A stretch of 36,893 bases of DNA from Streptomyces soli (GTDB taxonomy: Bacteria > Actinomycetota > Actinomycetes > Streptomycetales > Streptomycetaceae): NCBI RefSeq assembly GCF_003999195.1, contig NZ_RJVR01000104.1, positions 1-36,893 on the forward strand. The letters are read 5' to 3'. The position numbers and the translations under genes are program-made. The notes under the pieces were generated by a model. That model was given only the letters and a program-made list of their open reading frames with translations, was not told the origin of the DNA and did no database searches. Below, piece by piece: positions 1 to 7,000 of the stretch; positions within the stretch are counted from its first letter, which is position 1, and every line of letters starts with the position of its first letter.

Positions 1-484
1 CCAGACCTTCCTGGACCAGAACGAAATCCCCCGGTCAAAGTCCTGGCGAACCCTCGGCAGTTGACCTCGACCATCAAGATCACCGACAGAGTCAAGCTAA
101 TGGCGTGTGCCATAGGGGCACCGTCGGCTGGCCTCCAGCGCCCCGAGTTGTCCCGCCCATGGTGGTCCGGGTCATCAAGGCGGTGGTCGGCGTAGTGCCG
201 GAGACCATGCCTTGGGCGCCCCGCTCTGCCAACTCATCGACATGCGCTGCGAGGGCCACAACCCGCCTGCTTCCTGAATGGCGAACTGCCCTGAGCGTCC
301 GCCCCGGGGTGGTGCCGGCACCGTCTGAAGCGGCGACCCATCGTGAACGCCCGAACGAAGAGGGGAACGCCAGTGCGGGCAATGCCGCTGTCCGTGTGAC
401 CGGTACGGCCCCGGCGCCGCTGGTGCGGTGTGTACGAAGCCGGCCTACACCTACGCGGCTCCGTCATCTGGCTCCGCAGCCTGA
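1..484. other. No confident gene; decayed left edge
   Basis: I see no convincing complete gene here. A plus-strand frame is open from base 2 and ends with TGA at 62-64; its 20 residues (ending SKSWRTLGS) could be the tail of a gene that starts left of the window. The open frames at 105-521 (+) and 92-382 (-) are rich in Arg, Pro and Thr, have no recognisable domain and no good ribosome binding site, and look like high-GC noise. Confidence 0.3.
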
Positions 485-646
485 CGCCCGCACCATGATC
501 CGAATTCAGAACAGGCCCTAGTGGTTACCGCCATCGACGGCCTGGGTTTGGCAGAGGCTCAGCGTCTCTACGGGCCGGGCCTCGTCCATCGCGCACTCAA
601 CCTGGCCAGCAACGATCGGATCCGCATTCATGCAACCCTTGCCTGA
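485..646 (+). pseudogene. Short fragment of an unrecognised gene
   Basis: An open frame without a clear start runs to TGA at 644-646. It contains AIDGLGLAEAQRLYGPGLVH and ends RIRIHATLA. The residue mix is protein-like, unlike the flanking noise, so it may be the 3' end of a truncated gene. A GTG at 521 would give 41 aa, but no ribosome binding site precedes it. Family unknown. Confidence 0.2.
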
Positions 647-677
647 GCCCCGCTGGCAGGTCCGGGTACAACTCCGT

Positions 678-725
678 CGGGTCCTGTCGCGGTAAATCTC
701 GTCGGATTTACCGCGACAGGACCCG
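678..725. repeat. Perfect 21-bp inverted repeat, 6-nt loop
   Basis: Left arm 678-698 and right arm 705-725 are exact reverse complements (arm core TCCTGTCGCGGTAAATC), separated by TCGTCG at 699-704. It lies about 90 bp upstream of the integrase start. There is no T-tract, so a terminator is not the obvious reading. It could be a recombinase or repressor binding site, an element end or an att-type core. Confidence 0.85.
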
Positions 726-783
726 TAGACTGCCGCCACCGACCTGCGGCGGCTTGATCCGCGCGCAGGGGCGAGGTGTACGC

Positions 784-798
784 ATTTACCGCGACGGG
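784..798 (+). repeat. Third copy of the ATTTACCGCGAC motif
   Basis: Twelve bases, ATTTACCGCGAC, are identical to bases 706-717 of the right arm of the inverted repeat, in direct orientation, followed by GGG instead of AGG. This copy lies immediately before the integrase ribosome binding site (AGGAAGGGG, 801-809). That placement fits an operator through which the product controls its own gene, or a recombinase arm site. Confidence 0.6.
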
Positions 799-816
799 GC
801 AGGAAGGGGCGGGTGA

Positions 817-1886
817 GTGTCGGTCGAACTGGCGAGCGCGCCAGAGGCAGGGGGCGCGATGGTGCCGCAGCGTGCCCGGATCGTGCCCCTGTCCGCCGGA
901 CCGCAGTCCTACGCCGCGGCGGTCGACCGCTACCTGACCGCAGCCGGGATCTCCCAGGGCTCCGCCCGCGTCTACCGGATCTCGCTCACGAACTGGTGCT
1001 GGCTGCTGGCCGGCGAGCCCACCCCGCTCGGACCCTCGCGGCGCGGGGCGAAACCTCCCGCACTCGCCCTCGGCGTGCTGGACGATCCGAACATGCCCGA
1101 GCGGCTGGCCGAACGCGCCGCGGAGCGGGCGGACGCGGTGGACACGGACACCGTCAACCGCGAGCTGTCGGTGGTCCGCAAAGCGGTTACCTGGTGGCGG
1201 CGGCAGGGCTGGATCACCGCCGACCCGACCCTGGGGATGGGGCGTCGCCCCACCCCGCCGGACAAGACGAAGGCACTGGCGGAGAACCAGATCGCTGCCC
1301 TGTGGCACCTGGAGGTACCGCTGCGGGACAAGACCCTGTGGAAACTGCTCTACGAGTCCGCCGCGCGGGCGGATGAGGTGTTGTGCCTGAACGTCGAGGA
1401 CCTGTTCACCGCCGACAAGCGGGGGAAGACCACCGCCAAGGGCGGGGCGATCGAGTGGATCCACTGGCAGTCCGGCACCGCCCAACTGCTGCCCCAGCTC
1501 ATCGCCGGCCGCAGGAGCGGCCCGCTGTTCCTCACCGAGCGCCGTGCTCCCGATGCCGCCCCCAGCTTGGACGTGTGCCCGGTCACCGGCCGAGCGAGGC
1601 TGTCCTACCGGCGGGCGGAGGAGATCTTCGAACAGGGCACTCGGCTGCTGGCCAACCCGCTCGCCGACAAGGACCAGGCCGATGAACTGGAGGGGTGGAC
1701 GCTACACCGGCTGCGGCACAGTGCGCTCACCCACGACGCCGAGTCCGGTACGTCCACCCCGATGCTGCTGGCCCGCTCCCGGCACGCCTCCGTCCGTCCC
1801 TGGAACGCTACGCCCGCCCCGGCGTCGACTCCGTGGCCAGACACGTCGCCTCCCGCGATCCCGCCGCCCGTCGCAGAACGCCCTGA
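817..1886 (+). pseudogene. Tyrosine site-specific integrase, frameshifted near its C-terminus
   Basis: This encoded a tyrosine recombinase (phage/XerC-like integrase). GTG 817 is preceded by AGGAAGGGG at 7 nt. Residues 1-150 look like the core-binding helical domain, followed by the catalytic domain: first Arg in YESAARADEVL, then HRLRHS (HxxR), then SRHASVR. After SRHASVR the frame breaks. One base appears to be missing near 1793-1796; restoring it gives SLERYARPGVDSVARHV, with the expected nucleophile-like Tyr, ending at TGA 1884-1886. As written, the first frame runs on through the downstream gene to 2226, giving an artefactual 469-aa fusion. It is a pseudogene, a sequencing error, or less likely a programmed shift. 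The family assignment is firm; the cause of the shift is not. Confidence 0.8.
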
Positions 1887-1932
1887 CCTAACCAGGCAAA
1901 GCCGCCAGTCCTCACCGGAAGAGAGCACGCCG

Positions 1933-2226
1933 ATGACCGCACAACCCGTCCATCCCCACCCGCCACAGGATCGGGTGCCCCGCACCGTCGACGGCATTGC
2001 CGCCGCACTGGCGCCCGCGCGGCGCATGGAGTTCTACCGGCAGCTCGGCACCGCCCCGCTCGACCAGGCCGAGGCCGTCCTGCGGCGCTGGTGGTGCGAA
2101 GCGATGCTGGACACCGACCCCGACGGAGACCGCCTCACCGAGGCCGCGCTGAACGGCACCCTGCCGACAGCCAGCGTCGCTGACGTCATCGCTCGCCGCC
2201 ACGAACAGGGGCTCCCCGTTGAGTGA
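1933..2226 (+). CDS. Small DUF6247-like protein
   Basis: 97 aa from ATG 1933, preceded by GGAAGAGAG. It starts 46 bp after the integrase stop and shares its frame, so only the frameshift makes the two look fused. The sequence RTVDGIAAALAPARRMEFYR, a following WWCEAMLD stretch and the tail ADVIARRHEQGLPVE resemble what I recall of small actinobacterial DUF6247 proteins, often near mobile genes; this is from memory. It is mostly helical, with no signal peptide or membrane segment. Its stop overlaps the next start by 8 nt, so the two proteins are probably made together. A toxin-antitoxin or accessory role with the integrase is possible but unproven. Confidence 0.7.
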   Translation: MTAQPVHPHPPQDRVPRTVDGIAAALAPARRMEFYRQLGTAPLDQAEAVLRRWWCEAMLDTDPDGDRLTEAALNGTLPTASVADVIARRHEQGLPVE

Positions 2227-2509
2227 CAGCGAGGAGACCGAGGGCTGGCCCTGCCACCTCTCACCCGAGGTCGAACGGCTCCTGCTCGACCCCAAGACCG
2301 ACCCGCAAATGTTCTCCGCGATCATCGCCACGACAGTCGTCATCAACGAGACCAGCGGCGAGGTGCCCGGCCACACCGCCTCCCAGCAGTGGCCGCAGCA
2401 GCGCCGGATCCCACTCGGCCCGCACGGCTCCCTCGGCGTCGCCGAGTACGTGGTGGTCGCCGACGCCGACCCGCCCCACTGCATCCTCACCCGCGTCCAG
2501 CCGTACTGA
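2219..2509 (+). CDS. Small hypothetical protein coupled to the DUF6247-like gene
   Basis: 96 aa starting at TTG 2219, overlapping the upstream stop by 8 nt; no ATG or GTG gives this frame a better start. It begins MSDSEETEGWPCHLSPEVE and ends HCILTRVQPY. A GVAEYVVVADADPP strand pattern near the C-terminus vaguely recalls RelE/ParE-like proteins, but I see no catalytic set and make no assignment. A competing frame from GTG 2223 is Arg/Ser-rich and looks like shadow. The tight overlap suggests that the two proteins act together. Confidence 0.65.
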   Translation: MSDSEETEGWPCHLSPEVERLLLDPKTDPQMFSAIIATTVVINETSGEVPGHTASQQWPQQRRIPLGPHGSLGVAEYVVVADADPPHCILTRVQPY

Positions 2510-2514
2510 CTTCC

Positions 2515-2720
2515 GGCGCGGCTAACCGGCTTGCCGGTGCGCGGGCTGCGGTAGATCCGGGTGAGTCCGACCGTGGCCAGGCCGCACAGCAGGCCGGCGA
2601 CGGTCAGGGCGATCTCCAGGGCCAGGCCGGTGCCCTGTGATGAAGCCCTTGATGAACAGGGGGACCAAGACGCCGGCGGTGAGTAGCGGGCGCAGGATGC
2701 GAAACGTCGCCCGCAGCGCC
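2515..2720 (-). pseudogene. Fragment of a small membrane protein, frameshifted
   Basis: Read right to left, one frame gives RATFRILRPLLTAGVLVPLF followed by IKGFITG, and a frame one base off continues GLALEIALTVAGLLCGLATV with a basic tail (RIYRSPRTGKPVSRAG). Together they read like two membrane helices and a cytoplasmic tail, interrupted by a 1-base shift near 2630. There is no usable start; the right side runs into IS110-derived sequence. Family unknown. Confidence 0.4.
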
Positions 2721-2732
2721 GAGGGTAAGGGG

Positions 2733-2835
2733 CAGCGAGAGGTAGATCTCAGCGTCCGGGTGCGCGTGAAAAAGCGCCTTCACCCGTCCTTCCAGCTCGG
2801 CCATCTGCTCGTTCAGTGCGATGATCAGCCGTCGG
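2733..2835 (-). pseudogene. IS110-family transposase fragment
   Basis: The translated piece LIIALNEQMAELEGRVKALF continues into HAHPDAEIYLSLP. This matches the segment of IS110/IS116/IS902 transposases (alpha-helical linker then HPDAEIYLSLPG) just before the C-terminal domain. The homology stops after SLP, where the membrane-protein fragment begins. Neither the DEDD catalytic domain nor the C-terminal domain is present, so it is only a scar. A separate IS110 C-terminal fragment lies at the right edge of the window. Confidence 0.6.
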
Positions 2836-2864
2836 CTGCAGCTGTCGTGGTTCCGACGTACCTG

Positions 2865-2894
2865 CCGCCCGCGAGTACCTGTGCGGGCGGTTTT
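2865..2894 (+). terminator. Hairpin with T-tract
   Basis: CCGCCCGC (2865-2872) pairs perfectly with GCGGGCGG (2883-2890) across a 10-nt loop, followed by TTTT. This has the form of a Rho-independent terminator on the plus strand. It lies 88 nt upstream of the cold-shock-like start, so it either ends an older upstream transcript or acts in the leader of that gene. Confidence 0.6.
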
Positions 2895-2931
2895 GCTGTG
2901 CAGTGTCTCGGAGGCCAGGGCAGTCACCTCC

Positions 2932-2954
2932 GGTTCCCGCGCGGTGCGGGAACC
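2932..2954 (+). promoter_or_regulatory. Leader hairpin before the cold-shock-like start
   Basis: GGTTCCCGC (2932-2940) and GCGGGAACC (2946-2954) form a perfect 9-bp stem with a 5-nt loop, 27 nt before ATG 2982. A strong ribosome binding site (GGAGGG, 2970s) follows. The leader probably came with the 5' end of a cold-shock-type gene. A role in translation control is inferred only from position. Confidence 0.45.
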
Positions 2955-2981
2955 GATCTCGAGTCCCTTTGGAGGGTGTGC

Positions 2982-3344
2982 ATGGCCAGCGGAACCGTCA
3001 AGCGGTTCAACTCGGCCAAGACGCTGCACCCCGGGGTGCTGAACGACTGCTTCTACCAGGCCGCCACCGCCGTCTGCCGCAAGCGCGCCAAGGCCCTCGG
3101 CCGCCCGGTGCCACTTCACAACATGTGTCTGCACTGTCCCAATGCCCGCCGGTCGGCAGTGCACTTGCCCCGGCTCACCACCGCACGGGACCAGGCCCTG
3201 TCGGTGCTCGACCTGCCCAAGAAGGAACGCGAGGCCATGCCTCGCCTGCAGGTGATCGCCCTGACCGACTACACCACCGAACTCGACGAACTCATCCAGA
3301 GCATCACTACAGACGGCAGTAAGGAAGGCACGAGGACGGCGTGA
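2982..3344 (+). pseudogene. Chimera: cold-shock-like N-terminus joined to a transposon recombinase C-terminus
   Basis: The 120-aa frame starts at ATG 2982 behind GGAGGG. Its first residues, MASGTVKRFNSAKT, match the start of Streptomyces CspA-type proteins (family form MASGTVKWFN), with the RNA-binding Trp replaced by Arg. After about residue 14 the cold-shock fold is lost. The rest (CRKRAKALGRPVPLHNMCLH, CPNARRSAVHLPRL and a helical tail) resembles the zinc-ribbon C-terminus of Tn554 TnpB-like tyrosine recombinases, where the intact element in this window has CPHANACLTCPMF. The catalytic domain is missing. A deletion or recombination near 3022 presumably joined the two. The stop overlaps the next start as GTGA, as in intact elements. 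The frame is open and has good translation signals, so a protein may still be made. Confidence 0.55.
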
Positions 3345-3839
3345 ACGACGAGACACGGCTGCGCATCCGGCACGCCTTCGACCGGCACTCGACCGGCGGC
3401 AGAGTGCTCACCGACATCGACCGTTCGCTGATGGAGGCGTTCGAGCGGTTGATGCACGGGCTGCCCGAGCTCACCGACGGCGAGATCACGATCGTGAATC
3501 TGTGCACCGAGGCCGGTGTCTCCCGCGCGTCCTTCTACCGCTCGCCGCTGGCCCAGGCAGTGAAGGAGATCCTGGATGCGCCGCAGACCCGCCGCCCGGA
3601 ACCGGAGGAACTGCGAGCGGAGGTATCCCGGCTGAAGAAGGCGGAGCGTGAGCTTCGCAGCGAGCACGCTGCCGAGATCCGGGAGCTAAAGGACACCCTG
3701 GCCACCTACGCCACCAGATCCAGGTCCTGACCTTGCGCACGCCGAGCTGGAGACACAGAACGCCCGTCTCCTCGAACGGCTGCGGCAGTCCGGGGACAAC
3801 GTCGCGGTCCTGCCGACCCCGAGCTCTCCTTTGCCCTGA
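3341..3839 (+). pseudogene. TnpC-like (DUF6262) protein of a Tn554-like element, frameshifted at the 3' end
   Basis: GTG 3341 overlaps the upstream TGA (GTGA). The readable 129 aa hold a helix-turn-helix-like segment (TIVNLCTEAGVSRASFYR) and a coiled coil (LRAEVSRLKKAERELRSEHA). This is the plan of TnpC/DUF6262 proteins, like the intact copy at 9593-10024. The frame stops at 3730 with ATRSRS. Two 1-base shifts restore a longer coiled coil: QIQVLT near 3715, then LAHAELETQNARLLERLRQS from about 3732 to TGA 3837-3839. I read it as a decayed gene whose intact product would have been about 165 aa. No functional recombinase partner remains nearby. Confidence 0.6.
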
Positions 3840-4020
3840 CCGGGCGCGTCACCTGCTGTTCACGCCGTCTACGGCGGCGAGCTGTCTGTGCAGGTCGGTG
3901 AGAGGTTGGTGCTGCGGCCCCGCTCGGGATGCGTGTGCTGCCCGCAAACGGCGCTGATGTTCGCTCGGTAGCAGCGTCGCCCTTCTGAGACGCCGAAGTT
4001 CTCAACGTCGGCCCGCCACG

Positions 4021-7000
4021 TCAGCAGGTCTTGCGGTACGGGATGTCAGTGATGTGCGCCTTCCATTCCTGCTTGGTGAGAGGGCCCGACCTGGCGCAGA
4101 GGTCTCGGATCAGGCGCGCGGGGGCGATGGTGTCGGTGAAGAACCTGCCGTGCTTGTCCACGCCGGTCAGCGTCGAGCCGTCGGGGGAGAAGGCCAGCGC
4201 GAGGATCTCGTCGAGGGGGCCGGTGAGGGGGACGCCGAGCTCGGTACCCGTGCGGCGGTCCCATACCTTGATCGCGTAGCCGGGTGCGGATTGGTGCACG
4301 GTGGCGAACAGCCGGCCGTCGGGTGAGGCGGCGGTGGACTTTTCCGGCGTGAACAGAGGAGTGCTCACGGCGCCGGTGCGCAGGTCTTCTCCGTTGGGCA
4401 GGAGTGTCCGAGCGTCCCAGAACCTCACGTAGGGCCGGAATCCACGGGGGTAGGTGTAGAGCGTCGAGCCGTCCTCGCTGACGGAGTCCACTTCCAGGCT
4501 CGGAGAGCCCTTGGCGAGGACCTTGCCGGAGGGGAAGGCGACTCTGCCGAAGTTCGGGGCGGCGATCACGCTTTTGCCGTCGGGCTGGAAGAAGACGGCC
4601 CCTCCGTTGTCGGGGTATCCGAGGTTGGCTCGCACCTCACGGATCCGGCGCATGGTGGTCAGGTCCCAGAAGGTCAGCACATTGGTCTGGTCTTTGGTCA
4701 CGACCTGGACGGCTAGCGACTTGTCGTCCGGTGAGAACGCGAACGCCATCGTCGCTTCGTCGGACTGGTCCTCCTTGAGGATGGACAGACTGCCGAGCAT
4801 CGACCCCTTTTTCCCGCCCGTGTCCCAGATCTCGATCCTGGTGCCGCTGAGAATGCCGAGCCGACGTCCATCGCGGCTGAGCTGGATCTCTTCCACGGGC
4901 CAACCCGAGGCTTCCGCACGCGCGGTCAGGTCGAAACGCTTGGTCCGCGACAGCGTGGACCAGATTCCGATGTCGCTGCCGGCACCCAGCGCAAGGGTGC
5001 GCCCGTCGCCGGAGAACACCCCTTGTTCGTAGTAATAGCCGTTGTCCTTGGGGGGCTTGGTGAATGCATTCACGTCGACCGACCGGACCACGCCGTCGGT
5101 TCCGACGCACCGGAGCTTCGAGTCGTCGGCCGTGAAACGCAGCGCGGTCGGGGGATAGCACTCGCTCTCAGTGGTCGAGTAACGCATGACCGGTCCGGTA
5201 CTCGTCAGCGACGACACATCCCAGACGAAGGCGTTGTGCACGAGGTACCGGCCGTCGTGGCTGAAATACATGGAAATGTAGTCCGTGGCGTCCTCAGTAC
5301 CTTTGAGTTCGATGCCGGTCCATTTCTTGGTCCGGTCGAACACGCTGATTCTGCCGCCCTTGGCCCGCACAGCCGCGCGTTTCCCGTCCGGGCTGAACAC
5401 CACGGGACCCTCGATGTCGCCGGCCTTGAGCCCGTAGTAGGGGAGGGGGGCAAGTATCTTCTTCTTGGCGCGCAGGTCGATCCACGTGAACGGCTTCCCC
5501 TGGCTGCCGGGCAGAGAGAGCACACGCTCGTCCGGAGAGAACGAGGAGTCCTTCAAGAGAGAGACGGGCGCACGGGTGCTCAACGTAATGATCCTGCGGG
5601 CGGTACGGGTGTCCCAGACCGCCAGTGTGGACTTCAGGTCCGAGTCGGTCGTTTCGACCATGAGGTAGGTGCCCCGAGGGCTGACCGCCACACCCGGCCA
5701 GTTTCCGCTGGCCTCCTTGGCGGTGCGGTATGTGGCGTGCGCCTTGCGGAGACGGGCGCCCACGATGTCGATCAGGCGGGTGTACCCGTCCTCGGTACTC
5801 ACGGCGGCCGTCTTACCGTCGTCGGAAAGGTCCACCCGTTGGACCCTGGCCGGAGCCGCATAGGAACCGGTCTTTCTACGAGTTCTGACGTTCCAGAACT
5901 CCACACGCGTGCCCCCGGCGGCCACCAGAACCTCCCCGGTGGCATCCAGATCGAACTGCGTCGCCACAAAGCCCGGCAACTTCAGCGCATCGTCCTCCTG
6001 CTGGTCGTGCAAGGCGAGCAGCGCCGACCACGACTCGGGAGTGTCGGCCAGCCGCGCCGAAGCGATCGCCAGCCGCCGGCCGAGTTCGGGATCGGTGCGG
6101 CGGACCGCCTGCGCGACGCCGGCCACCTGGGCGGACGCGGCACGGTCACGCTGGCCGATGACGGTCTGCCGCTGGCCGAACGCGACGCCGGTGGCGATCA
6201 GCGCGAGTACCAGCATGACGACGAGACTCATGTTGATGCGCCGGGTGCGCCGCAGGGCCGTTTGTTGATGCTGTCGGCTGGCTTCCACGAGCGAGGTGAT
6301 CTCGGCCGGGAGGGAACGCTGGCCCGCCCATTCCTCTCCTTCCGCGAGGAGGGAGCCGTCCAGCAAGTCGCCGGGCAGGCCGCTATGTGCGTGGCGGTCC
6401 TGCTGTTCGGTGGCGCGGCGCAGCCAGACCTGGAACTGGTGGTCCTGGGCGACCCAGTCCCGCAGGTCGGCCCAGCCGCGGATGAGGGCGTCGTGGATGA
6501 GCTCCACCGCCGGTTCGTCAGGAGGCGCCCCGGGAAGCGCGGTCGTGTCGGTCACGACGATGCGGTAGCGGGTCAGGGCCGCCAGTACAGCGTCGAAGGC
6601 GGCGTCGGTGTCAGGGTCGGTGGCCCCGTGGTCGGTGGCCAGGGCGCGCAGGCGGGTGAGCGGGACGGGCCGGCGGGTGGCGGGGATGCCGTTGGCCTCG
6701 TCGGCCGGCTGGACCAGCGCGGTGAGGATCCGTTGCGCGACGGGACGCTGCTCGGCGGGGAGTTGACCGAGGGCACGGTTACACCAGGCCGTCAGACTGC
6801 CGGTCACCTTGCCGAGCTTCTCGTAGGCCGCGTGGGTGAGGTGGCCGTCCTCGCGGCGGCGGCGTACCCACAACTGACGCAGGGCCAGCTCCAGCGGCGG
6901 GAGCAGGGTGACCGGCGCCTGCCGGGCCACCGGGTCGATGTCCAGGACGTCGTCGACGATCCGGTCCGCCAGACCGGCCTCTAGAGGCAGGCCCACGGCC

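Noticed and set aside
817..2226. A genuine 469-aa integrase fusion protein
   Set aside because: Residues after SRHASVR do not look like an integrase, whereas the other frame supplies the missing family tail and the downstream part has its own start and ribosome binding site.
5023..6984. 653-codon open frame antisense to the WD40/NTPase gene
   Set aside because: Residue mix is Arg/Gly/Val-rich without domains, and it is the reverse shadow of a well-supported gene with clear motifs; long antisense frames are common at this GC content.
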